A stretch of 64,000 bases of DNA from Buxus sempervirens (taxonomy: Eukaryota; Streptophyta; Magnoliopsida; Buxales; Buxaceae): positions 23,665,829-23,729,828 of the forward strand of contig OX387187.1 of NCBI GenBank assembly GCA_947561395.2, given 5' to 3'. How positions within the stretch are numbered: the stretch's first letter is position 1; every line of letters begins with the position of its first letter. Below, one piece after another: positions 43,286 through 53,708 of the stretch. A program made the translations under genes and the position numbers. The notes beneath the pieces are model-generated. The model searched no databases and was not told the DNA's origin. It was given only the letters and a program-made list of their open reading frames with translations.

Positions 43286-46200
43286 ATGAATACTGAAGAG
43301 AACCAAGCCCAAGCTACCGTCCCTGCTCAGGACTTTACTCAACTGCAGGAGCAAGTGGCCGGTCTGGCCAAAATGCTGGGGGACCTACTGGCGGCTCAGG
43401 CCCAACAGGCCCAAGCCCCGAACCAGGCATCTACTTCCCATCAGGCACCGCCACCTCAGGCCTATATTCCGCCTCCGGTTCAGCCCATGCCTGAGCCCAT
43501 TTCTGAACCAGTCCCTGAACCCATTCTGATCAGGGAAAATATGGCGGAGTCTGAGAAAGAGCTGGAGAAAGAAAAGGCCCGAGATGAGATGGAAAAGAAA
43601 ATGCTGCTGAGGATAGAAAGAATCCAGGCAGAGCTGAAAGAGGTGAAGGGGGGAGGCAGCCATGCAGGCACCACCTTCGAGGACCTGTGCATGTACCCGG
43701 ACGTCTGTCTACCGGCTAAGTTCAGGTGCCCGGATTTTGACAAGTTTGATGGCACTGGCTACCCATTGAGCCATCTCAAATTATACTGCGGGGCCCTATG
43801 CCAATTTGGCCGGGACGATGGAATACTGATCCAGCTCTTCCAGAGGAGTCTGACCGGGTCAGCCCTTCGGTGGTTCGCTACAGTGGACCATGGAAGGATT
43901 AGAAGGTGGAAGGACTTGGCCGATGCTTTCCTGGACCAGTACAAGTTCAACTCTGAGATCGTGCCAGACCGGTATGACATGATGAGGATGACCAAGGGGA
44001 AGGATGAACCGGTACGGCAGTACGCCAAGAGATGGAGAGAGGCCGCCTCCCAGGTCAGGCCACCTATGCAAGAGCCGGAGATGATCTCCACATTTATGGG
44101 CACACTAGGGCAGCCCTTTTACAACCATCTGGTGGGCCAGATCACCACCAACTTTACAGCCCTGGTACAGGTGGCTGACCGGATCGAAGAAGGGGTCAGG
44201 TCAGGAAGGCTGATAGACTACTCTACTCTGACTGGGCAGTCTGATTCCTCTGCCTCTATGGCCCAGAAGAAAGGGGCCGGATTCAAAAAGACGGGGGCCC
44301 GAAAAGAAGGGGAGGTGAACCTAGTCCAAGCTCCTCCAGCCAAGAAGCCACTGCACGTCAACATCTCTGCACCCCAACAGGCCCAGCAGGCCCAGCAGTC
44401 GTACCAGACCCCGCTGAATGTCAACTTCCCTCCCTCTGTGCCAGCTAACACAAGGAGGACTTTTTCTAAGGAGGAGCGGGATGCCTGGTTCGCAGCAAGA
44501 AAGAACCGGGTTTTCACCCCTCTACCCATATCTCTGTCCCAACTACTGCCAACCCTGCTGAAAGGGGAATACTTGACTCTGAAGGAGCCTAACCCGAATG
44601 CCACCAGGGGGAGAAATTTTGACACATCGGTCACCTGTGACTTCCACATGGGTGCACCAGGGCACTCTACTGATACCTGTTGGGTATTGAAGCATGCAGT
44701 CCAGGACCTGTTGGACCAAAAGGCCTTGGTGTTCAACACTGCTGCACCGGCCCCGTCCGGGAATGATATTGGGCAGAATCCTCTGCCTTACCACAATGGG
44801 GCAGGCCCATCCAACTCCATCACTGCCATATCCACCACCAGAAGGGCCTTTGACCCATCACAGCTCATAGCCCCTGTGGGGACCACAGTCCAGGTCCGAT
44901 TTTTCCCAGAGGAGGAAGAGGAGGAGATCAACATGGTCTCCCAAAAAAATAATAATCTTGCTGCTGAGGACATAAGTTCCTCTCTAAACCGGGTCTCTTC
45001 ACTCATGGCCCAGATGAATACTGCAAGACCCCCATTGGTCTTCAATTGCAGTCCACCCACTTGTTCCCCATCCAAGCCGTCTAAGGCTCCACTGGTCATC
45101 AATCTTGACCCCACCACTGCTTCCATCACTTCTTCTGTCCCCACCAAATCCAAACTTCAACCCCTGGTTGTAAATGTGCAGCCAGCCCAAACTATCCCTA
45201 AACCGGCCCATACATCCCGGTCCAAACTCCAGCCACTAGTGGTTAACATCCTTAAATTAGCCTATTCAGAGGCCGCTGTACCATGGAATTACAGCGAGGG
45301 AATCACGGCTACGGTTCCAGCGGTTAGAAACCCGAACCAGGAGGAGGTGAACCTCATGACGAGGTCGGGGAGATGTGCAGGGGGTGAAGAGAAGGAGAAA
45401 GAGACAGAAGTAGAAAAAGAAAAAACAGAAAAAGAAAATGAAGAAAAAAGAAAACAGAAGGGAAAAAATAAAATAGGAGAAGACACCCCCCAGGGTGCAG
45501 AAAATGAGGCATCAGACCTCATAAAAATAATAAAGAAAAGTGAATTCAATCTTGTGGATCAGCTGAACAAGGTCCCGGCCCAGATTTCAATACTGGGCCT
45601 TTTGCTGAATTCCGAAAAGCATAGGGATGCATTGTTAAGGGTGCTACAGAGTGCACACGTATCCCAGACAATTGATCCAGACCAGCTTGGTAAAATGGTT
45701 GGTCAAATCTTGTCACATAATGTGATAAGTTTCTCAGAGGGTGAGATCAGCCCAGGTGGGTGTTATCATGTGGACCCTTTGCACATCACTGTGCTTTGTA
45801 AGGGCTGCATGGTTGCACGGGTTTTAATTGACAACGGGTCAGCGTTAAACGTTTGCCCGTTAATCACTTTTACCAAGCTGGGGCTGGACCAGTCAAGGAT
45901 AAAACGAAATGGGCGGATAGTAAGGGCTTTTGATAGCTCCAAGACCCACTCCCTAGGAGAGATTGAACTGCCGGTCACAATTGGGCCGAATATCTTTAAC
46001 ATCACATTTGAAGTGATGGATATACCCGCAGCCTTCAATCTGCTCCTAGGAAGGCCGTGGATACATTCGGCTAGGGCAATACCATCCACGCTCCACCAAA
46101 GGGTGAAATATATAAGAGAGCAAAGGGTGATAACAGTCCTAGCTGAAAACTTGGTGCCGCCCATTGTGTCACCTGATGTACCCTTGATTAATGTTGACCT

Positions 46201-46999
46201 AACTGTCGACAAGATTGCATTCCACTCATTCCAATTTGAGGCGGTAAATTACATACCTGGGGGGTGTGAGAAAAAGAAAGAAAAGGGGACCACTGCAGAA
46301 AAGATGGTCAAGAAAGTGATGGAGAAATACCGCTTTCACCCAGGGAAAGGCCTGGGGATCAATCTGCAGGGGATGGTGGAGCCAATCATGGCTAAGAAAC
46401 TAGTCCCAAAGGTAGGTTTGGGCTTCAAGCCCAGAGGTTGGAGGAGAATGAAGCATGAAGAAGGGGAGAGCAGAAGCAAAGGAAAACTCCCGCATCTGAG
46501 GGTGAACTTTCCAAAACCCTCCTATATAATCCAAATTTCTCCCCCCATAGACCAGTCCAAACCCCCATACCGAAATGTCAACCCATTTCAGAAGCCTGTT
46601 GTTTCGGCCCTACAACCTTATAACCCCTCTCCAATACTGGGAGCAGTGGATGGGCCTGGACCACAGCCCGAGCAGCAGGTGGACTTTTCTGAAGATGTTG
46701 GTGCATTCTTCGCCATGACTGAAGGCGAAAAGACAGGGGCAGACATGGAACTGCCATTTATTGACTGGGCCGCAGTAAAGGTTCCAGACAAGGTCATTTT
46801 TGGATTGGGCCCCGTAGCAGAAAAGGGCAGTACCCACCCGGTGATGATGGCATCGGATTCTGGGTTTGAAGAGCAGGCTTTCCCTATTTCCCCTGCTCCC
46901 CAAAATTTTGTACTGAACAATTGGGAGGAAACTCCCCTTACCTTTGAAGCAGCGTCGGTTCGGCAAACTGACGCGGCTTCCAAAAAAAAACTCCAATAG
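43286..46999 (+). CDS. Element 1 Gag-protease with G-patch
   Basis: Open frame of 1237 residues from the ATG at 43286; the frame is open further upstream but without an ATG. Residues ~20-60 are Q/A-rich. A charged helix precedes the Retrotrans_gag core (about 133-295: FRCPDFDKFDGTGYP, LFQRSLTGSALRWF, VRQYAKRWREAA). A C-x2-H-x5-H-x4-C knuckle is at 451-465. The aspartic protease has IDNGSALNVCP around residue 849 and FNLLLGRPWIH. A G-patch-like segment follows (GKGLGINLQGMVEPI...VGLGFKP, about 1017-1050), as in some retroviral proteases. The stop TAG (46997-46999) follows an A9 run, from which pol can be reached by a -1 shift. Gag builds the particle and protease cuts the polyprotein. Confidence 0.9.
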   Translation: MNTEENQAQATVPAQDFTQLQEQVAGLAKMLGDLLAAQAQQAQAPNQASTSHQAPPPQAYIPPPVQPMPEPISEPVPEPILIRENMAESEKELEKEKARDEMEKKMLLRIERIQAELKEVKGGGSHAGTTFEDLCMYPDVCLPAKFRCPDFDKFDGTGYPLSHLKLYCGALCQFGRDDGILIQLFQRSLTGSALRWFATVDHGRIRRWKDLADAFLDQYKFNSEIVPDRYDMMRMTKGKDEPVRQYAKRWREAASQVRPPMQEPEMISTFMGTLGQPFYNHLVGQITTNFTALVQVADRIEEGVRSGRLIDYSTLTGQSDSSASMAQKKGAGFKKTGARKEGEVNLVQAPPAKKPLHVNISAPQQAQQAQQSYQTPLNVNFPPSVPANTRRTFSKEERDAWFAARKNRVFTPLPISLSQLLPTLLKGEYLTLKEPNPNATRGRNFDTSVTCDFHMGAPGHSTDTCWVLKHAVQDLLDQKALVFNTAAPAPSGNDIGQNPLPYHNGAGPSNSITAISTTRRAFDPSQLIAPVGTTVQVRFFPEEEEEEINMVSQKNNNLAAEDISSSLNRVSSLMAQMNTARPPLVFNCSPPTCSPSKPSKAPLVINLDPTTASITSSVPTKSKLQPLVVNVQPAQTIPKPAHTSRSKLQPLVVNILKLAYSEAAVPWNYSEGITATVPAVRNPNQEEVNLMTRSGRCAGGEEKEKETEVEKEKTEKENEEKRKQKGKNKIGEDTPQGAENEASDLIKIIKKSEFNLVDQLNKVPAQISILGLLLNSEKHRDALLRVLQSAHVSQTIDPDQLGKMVGQILSHNVISFSEGEISPGGCYHVDPLHITVLCKGCMVARVLIDNGSALNVCPLITFTKLGLDQSRIKRNGRIVRAFDSSKTHSLGEIELPVTIGPNIFNITFEVMDIPAAFNLLLGRPWIHSARAIPSTLHQRVKYIREQRVITVLAENLVPPIVSPDVPLINVDLTVDKIAFHSFQFEAVNYIPGGCEKKKEKGTTAEKMVKKVMEKYRFHPGKGLGINLQGMVEPIMAKKLVPKVGLGFKPRGWRRMKHEEGESRSKGKLPHLRVNFPKPSYIIQISPPIDQSKPPYRNVNPFQKPVVSALQPYNPSPILGAVDGPGPQPEQQVDFSEDVGAFFAMTEGEKTGADMELPFIDWAAVKVPDKVIFGLGPVAEKGSTHPVMMASDSGFEEQAFPISPAPQNFVLNNWEETPLTFEAASVRQTDAASKKKLQ
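46972..46999 (+). promoter_or_regulatory. Candidate -1 frameshift window with A9 slippery run
   Basis: The gag-protease frame stops at 46997-46999. The pol frame is closed by TGA at 46969-46971 and open from 46972. The 28-base overlap contains A9 (46982-46990), read AAA AAA AAA in the gag frame. A one-base backward slip leads straight into pol. Confidence 0.65.
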
Positions 47000-49900
47000 T
47001 GGAATGCCATTTCCCTGAAGGTTCTAATGGGCCTTCGTCTTCAGGGGAATTATGTTTAGAAGGCCCACAAAAAACCCAAAAAGATTTTTCTATTTTTTCT
47101 AGAAAATTTAATTTTTTCAAAAAGGTCCAAACCGCTTATGAACCATATAATCAGACCGAATTGGACCAGGTTGAATATGACTTCGACCTCGAGCTCGACT
47201 TTGATCTCATGGGGGTCGAAGAAGAGACCGAGGTCAAAGAAGAAGACGTTCCAAAAGAAATTGAATACCAATTGGAACGTCATGAAAAGGGGGTCCAACC
47301 TAATATTGAGGAGACCATATCCATAAACCTTGGGACTGAAGATGACCCAAAAATTGTGAAAATCGGGTCATGCTTGTCTGATGTGCAGAAAATGGAAATG
47401 TCACAGTTCTTGGCAGACTACAAAGATGTGTTCGCTTGGTCATATCGGGACATGCCGGGGTTGGACACTGACATGGTGGTGCACAAGTTGCCAATTTTGC
47501 CAGGGGTTAAGCCGATTAAGCAGAAGCTGAGAAGATTGAAACCGGAATGGACCTTAAAGGTCAAGGACGAAGTGTTCAAACAATTTCAAGCCGGATTTTT
47601 GGCAGTCTCTACATACCCAGAGTGGCTTGCAAACATAGTGCCGGTACCAAAGAAGGACGGGAAGGTCCGAATGTGCGTGGACTATAGAGACTTAAACAGG
47701 GCAAGCCCAAAGGACGATTTTCCGCTTCCACACATCGACATTCTGGTCGATAATACTGCGGTACATAGCCTGTTTTCCTTCATGGATGGTTTCTCAGGAT
47801 ATAATCAGATCAAGATGGCTAAGGAGGATCAAGAAAAAACAGCATTTATCACACCTTGGGGCACATTCCACTATACAGTCATGCCATTCGGACTTAAAAA
47901 CGCTGGGGCGACATACCAGCGGGCCATGACTGCACTATTTCATGACATGATCCATAAGGAGATGGAGGTCTACGTGGACGATATGATTGCCAAATCATGC
48001 AAAGAGGAAGACCACTTGATCAATCTGAAGAAAGTGTTTGATCGGCTCAGGAAGTACAGTTTACGGCTTAACCCGGCTAAGTGCGTCTTTGGGGCTACAT
48101 CAGGGAAGTTACTGGGGTTTATAGTGAGCCGAAGAGGAATTGAAATTGACCCGGCTAAAGCCAAGGCCATAATTGAAATGCCAGCACCCAGAACTGAGAA
48201 GGAGGTCAGGGGTTTTCTCGGAAGGATTCAATACATAAGCCGGTTCATAGCACAGCTCACTGCTATCTGTGAACCAATTTTCAAACTTCTGAGGAAGGAT
48301 AACCCAACGGTCTGGAATGAGGATTGCCAGCAGGCATTTGACACAATAAAAAGGTATTTGCTGAACCCACCTGTGCTAGTGCCACCAACTCCAGGAAGAC
48401 CACTGATACTGTACTTGTCAGTGTTGGAAACGTCGATGGGATGTGTCTTGGGACAACATGATGAGACTGGTAGAAAAGAAAGGGCAATTTACTATCTGAG
48501 TAAAAAATTCACAGAATATGAAGCCAAATACTCACCATTGGAAAAGACTTGTTGTGCTCTAGTGTGGGCCACTCAGAGGCTAAGGCATTACTTCCTTAGT
48601 CACTCCACACTATTGATATCCCGGATGGACCCACTGAAGTATTTATTTGAGAAACCGGCACTGACTGGCAGAACGGCAAAGTGGCAACTACTATTGTCCG
48701 AGTTTGACCTCACATACATCACCCAGAAGGCGATCAAGGGTCAAGCCATAGCTGATCACCTGGCTGCACATCCTCTGCCAGAATATCAACCCTTGAAGAC
48801 CAACTTTCCCGATGAGGCAATTCTGTACACTGAAGAGGAGGACAGTGAGAGTTCTTGGCAGATGTTCTTTGATGGGGCCGCCAATATGAATGGGAACGGA
48901 ATAGGGGCAGTCTTGGTTAAACCAGATGGTTCACATATCCCAATTGCAGTAAAGCTGAGATTCCAGTGCACCAATAACATAGCAGAATATGAGGCATGCA
49001 TAATTGGATTGCAAGCAGCCATGGATCATGGAGTAGAGGAACTTGACGTATACGGGGATTCGAGTCTTATCATCTTCCAAACAACTGGTGAGTGGAAAAC
49101 CAAGGATCACAAATTGATCCCCTATCACCAGTACTTGGAAGAAATAAGCACAAATTTCACTCGAATTTCCTTCAACTATATGCCAAGGGCCAAGAATCAG
49201 TTTGTGGATGCTCTAGCAACCTTGGCTTCAATGGTCAGCATACCAGAAGGTGTAGACATCAGACCACTGGAAATTGAGGTCCGAGATGAACCGGCTTACT
49301 GTCTCGTTCTAGAGGGAGCACCAGAAGAAGAAGCACCATGGTTTCAAGATATCAAGAATTTCTTGAATAATCGGAGTTTGCCAGAAAATGCCACTGCTAC
49401 TGAGAAGAGGACAATACAGAGATTGGCTGGTCAATTTCTGCTAAGTGGTGGACATGTGTACAAGAGGTCACATAACGACATTCTGCTAAGATGTGTTGCC
49501 AAGGCTGAATCGGAAAGGCTGATTGAGACTGTACATGGAGGAGTCTGTGGGCCCCACATGAGTGGACACATGCTGGCTAAGAAGATCCTGAGGCTAGGAT
49601 ACTACTGGACAACCATGGAGCATGATTGCTGTACACATGTCAGGAGGTGCCATCAATGCCAGATCTATGCAGATAACAAGCATGCACCCCCAGGTGAGCT
49701 GCACAACATGACATCACCCTGGCCCTTCTCTATGTGGGGCATAGATGTCATCGGCATGATCTCTCCTAAGGCATCGAACGGGCACAGATTCATCCTGGTG
49801 GCGATTGACTACTTCACTAAGTGGGTGGAAGCAGCCTCATATGCAAATATCACAAGCAACCATGTTATTAAATTTTTGAAGCACAATATCATTTGTCGCT

Positions 49901-50586
49901 ATGGACTACCAAATGCCATAATATCAGACAATGCTTCAAATATTAAGAACAAGGACATGAAGAAAATGTGTGAGCAGTTTCAGATCACCCACCACAAGTC
50001 AGCTCCGTATAGGCCAAAGATGAATGGGGCAGTAGAAGCAGCCAACAAGAATATAAAGAAAATCATTCAGAAGATGGTAGTAAGCTACAAAGATTGGCAT
50101 GAAATGCTGCCACTTGCTCTGCATGCATACAGAACCTCGATCCGGACTTCAACTGGGGCAACCCCATACTCCCTAGTCTATGGGATGGAAGCAGTCTTGC
50201 CCGTGGAAGTAGAGATCCCCTCACTCCGAGTGCTCATGGAAGCAGAACTAGAAGAAGCCGAATGGGTCCAGTCGAGACATGATCAACTTAACCTAATAGA
50301 AGAAAAGCGGTTGAAAGCACTTTGCCACGGACAGTTGTACCAGAAGAGAATGGCCCGGGCCTACAATAAGAAGGTGAGGCCCAGAACTTTCCAAGAAGGA
50401 AACTTAGTGCCAAAGAAAATTCTACCATTTTTGGAAGATCCTCGTGGTAAGTTCAAGCCCAATTGGGAAGGCCCATATGTCGTCAAGAAAGTACTGTCAG
50501 GGGGTGCACTCATCTTAGCAGAAATGGATGGGTCAGATTTTCCGGAGCCCATTAACTCTGATGCGGTAAAAAGGTATTTTCCTTGA
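46991..50586 (+). CDS. Element 1 Pol: RT, two RNase H domains, integrase
   Basis: Open frame of about 1195 residues with no ATG needed if made by frameshift. RT: KKDGKVRMCVDYRDLN, MPFGLKNAGATYQ and YVDD at 47971-47982. The first RNase H (to about 48790) has lost catalytic acids: the usual TDAS reads LSVLE and TDHK reads SRMD. A second, plant-type RNase H keeps Asp (FFDGA, 48871), Glu (AEYEA, about 48985), Asp (GDSS, 49057) and Asp (VDALA, 49207), as known for Tat elements. Integrase: HHCC near 49537-49680, Asp 49744, Asp 49927, Glu 50035 (D35E). A GPY module (WEGPYVVKKV) lies near the end. All key residues look intact. Confidence 0.95.
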
Positions 50587-51520
50587 GTGAATATTTCTAG
50601 GAAATGATCCGAGGCCATTTTTGTTTATTTCCTTCAAAAATTTTAATCCCTAGTCTAGCCAAGTTGAGCCGGTTCGTTTCTTTGATCAACCTAAACCGGA
50701 TTTACAGTCAAATTGGGGCAAAATCAATTGGGGCAAAAGTGAGGAAAGAAAAAGAAAAAGAGAGGAAAAGCAATGGAAATGGCAAATGAAAGCCAAGTGT
50801 GAAAAAAGATGCAAAAAATACAATTTGGGGAAAAAGGGTTAAATTTATCATGACTGTAAATCCGGTTGACCTATTTCCACACTTGAAAATTTTGGGCCTT
50901 TAATACCCTTTCTTTCATAAACTGAGCCTAGCCTTTATTTCGTCCTATTTTTAAGCCCTCGGTGATCTTAGCTTGTTCATTCAAATATCAGAGTAAGATG
51001 GGTGATGACGGAATTCAGAAGCCGGCCCTAGTGAAAACCGTAACTGGCGCTAGGGGCAATATTGGCAAAAAGGCAAAAAGAAAAAAAAAGAAAAATGAAA
51101 GAAAATCAGAGGTTGAGTTGATCATGGGGATCCGAGCTTCAAGCAAAGTTGGCATGAGCAGAATGGGGCAGTTTTGGCATTTGGGAATGACTCTAAAGGT
51201 CCTAAGATGGACGGTTCTGATCCCTCAGTATTTTGTGGACTACCCTTTTCATTATTTAACCTGGTTTTAATTCCCTTAATTATAGGTGATTAAGTGCATG
51301 GACCAAATTTCAAAAAATACAAAAAAAATATAAAAAGGAAAAATTATACTTTGGCCAGTGATGAGAAATCAAATACTTTTCATAAAACCTTTGTTTTTAC
51401 AAGCATCTGAGCATTCTGAGGCCAATAATATAAAAACTTTATTTTGAATTAAAACCTTTGTATTTCCACTATTGGAGTTCAATTTTGTACAAAGGTATGA
51501 AAAATGTGCAGGAAATAAAG
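50587..51520 (+). other. Spacer between pol and antisense gene A
   Basis: About 930 bases with no recognised gene. It holds A/G-rich stretches (50735-50800, 51060-51110). It would serve as the 3' untranslated region of convergent transcripts from pol and gene A. Confidence 0.5.
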
Positions 51521-53231
51521 CTAGTCTCCTAGCCGCTCCTCAAGCTCCCGAATCCGAGCTGCCTGAGCTGCAATGACTCCTGAAGCCCCCTCTGCAGTGG
51601 GATCACTCAGGAAGGAAATGACCTCATCTGAAAGGGCCTGCTGGATCCTCATACTCCTAAGGCTGGCCAAAGTATCCTGGTACTTCTGCCGGATCATACG
51701 GACCTCGAAGCGACGGGCCTGCCTCTGCTCCTCCAGCTTCTCTTCCACGGCAATACGGCGTGAGGTCTGCTCATCAAGCTGCCTCTCCAGATAAGCACTC
51801 TGTATCCTGAGCTCCTGGGCCTCCCGTACCCATATCTGCTGAAGCCGCTTATGAGAAGCCCGCTCAGACTCTAGAATGTCCTCATAGATGGGAGCCAAGA
51901 CTACAGGAGGATCTTCGGGTACTGGGGCCTGAGTCTGTATCTGTTCCTTGATCCAGAAGAGATAATCCTTCACATGGGTTTCCGAGAAGACAGGACCATG
52001 CATAAAGCGGACATAAGACCACTCCTTCATCAACCAGGCATTCAGCTTCATAGAAAGAGGCCCAAGACGATCCTCGTATCCATATGGGATGATAATCCCC
52101 TGGGTCGCTCGGAACTGACGAAGGACCCGCAGAGGAAGATAAAGCACTGCATGCTTTAGGCCTGCTAGGATCAGAAAGTTGCGGTCACGGAAGCTAATCA
52201 CTGTCTCCGCATTGGGCTGATAAGTACCAGGCCATCTCACCTGGTCATCCTGAAGCGAGCCCAAGAAGGTGAACCAGCCCTGTTTGCCCCCTGAAATATC
52301 GGGGCACCCCCTGTTGCTCATCAACAAAGGGACTTTCAGACTCGGGAAGAAGTGTCGATTGATCTCTTCAATCTGGCTCAAATGATCAAGTAGCCAAAGC
52401 TGCAAAGGAAGAGAGAGGTGTCAGCACATTGTACAAAAAAAAAAAAAAAAGGCAAAAAGAAGGCCAAAAAGCAAGAAAAAAGAAAAAGAGAAAAAGAAAG
52501 AAAAAAAAAAAAAACTTGTTTACCTGCAGGATCTGGGCACATGCTAAGAAGCGTTTCGACTTCCTGTTGTAGCAGTCGGTCAAGGCCTGATACATCCCTG
52601 CTAAAATCATAGGGGCCAACCTCTCCCTCTCCCGAACCTGGCATATCACGGAAATCAAGGCCAAGTCCACCTCGTCATCCTCCCGTGGGAAAAGTAATTG
52701 GTTGACCACAATCAAGGTCAAGGCATTGAATCGGGCCTCCTTATCTTCTCCCCTCAAAAGTTTCTCAGTCAAAAAAGCCTTAGATAGGGTCAAAAGGGTG
52801 TCAGAATCCCCCAAGTCCTTCTTCCCTATGCCCAAAAAAGTAGAAGCTTCCTTCTTATAACTGGGCCTAAGAGGTGGATTCACCACCTTCTCATCAAACC
52901 TCAGGCCCAGGATGGTTTCCACCTCTTCAATGGTTGGGGTCATCTCATGGGTCCCAAAACGGAACAAGTTGAGATCAGGAACCCAATGACCAATCATGGC
53001 CTCTATAATCTCCCACTTAAAGGGAACCTTGGGAATGAGCAGGGTATAGCCTAGGTTAGTAGTACCCCATCTCCTCTCCTCATCTAGGGTCATAGAGTTA
53101 ACCCACCTGGTGTAAAAGGAATCCACAGGGTTGTACCTAGTGAGATTTGGGGGTTTTGATCTAAAAGGCTGTTTTGCAGGGGAGGCAGTGTGGACAGACA
53201 ATAATGGGGCAGAAGATGATCCGGATTCCAT
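51521..53231 (-). CDS. Antisense gene A: ORF1-like DUF7745 protein, one intron
   Basis: Exon 1 53231-52524 (236 codons) and exon 2 52399-51521 (292 codons plus stop) are joined across a 124-bp T-rich intron with CAG/GTAAAC donor and TTTGCAG acceptor, phase 0. Predicted protein 528 residues. Exon 1 has FRFGTHEMTPTIEE (about 90-103) and ends C..ILQ; exon 2 opens LWLLDHL, so the join restores the C..ILQLW..DHL segment seen uninterrupted in element 2 ORF1. Residues ~408-528 form a strong coiled coil. The start at 53231 (MESGSS) fits the N-terminus of ORF1 better than an upstream in-frame ATG at 53324. TATA and a TATCCGG array lie just upstream. Extra antisense frames between pol and the 3' LTR are known in Tat elements; their function is unknown. 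Confidence 0.8.
52400..52523 (-). other. Intron of antisense gene A
   Basis: 124 bp, GTAAAC to TTTGCAG on the minus strand, over 70% pyrimidine, phase 0. It falls inside a conserved protein segment that is continuous in the sense ORF1 of element 2 (near 23335). Confidence 0.8.
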
Positions 53232-53341
53232 TGGATTTGACGGGAGCAAGCTAGAACTCAAGAGGAGGAAGAAAAAGGCGGAAAAGGGGGTTTCTAAACT
53301 CAAAAACTCGTAAAAAATGCCCAAATCCCGAGACTGGTTGC

Positions 53342-53499
53342 ATTTATAGCATCTTTTAACATATCCGGTAACTCAGACCGGATACAAAGGCTTTGGTAAT
53401 ATCCGGATAAGTATACCGGATACAAGGATCTCATGAATATCCGGTATAACATACCGGATACAAAGACCAATCCATGTATCCGGTATGTCAGACCGGATA
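53342..53499 (-). promoter_or_regulatory. Antisense gene A promoter: TATA plus TATCCGG array
   Basis: Minus-strand TATAAAT at 53342-53348 lies 111 bases before the ATG at 53231. Directly upstream are four TATCCGG-N9-CCGGATA sites starting at 53362, 53400, 53438 and 53477 (spacing 38, 38, 39). Arms are invariant in all four. The same array-then-TATA order occurs in the LTRs, in the opposite orientation. Confidence 0.8.
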
Positions 53500-53708
53500 C
53501 CGAGAAAAAATGCAAAAAAGGAGCTAAGGATGAAAAAATCCGAATTTTTTTACCTGTTTTACCTGCTTACAAGTCACAATTGCATAGAATGGAGAGCAAA
53601 AGATGTGCAAGACATGATAGAATGAATAAAAAGTTTTTCATATATATATCTGAAAGTTTTTGTACAGGGATGATAAAAATACATGAAAATGAAAAATATA
53701 ATCCTAAT

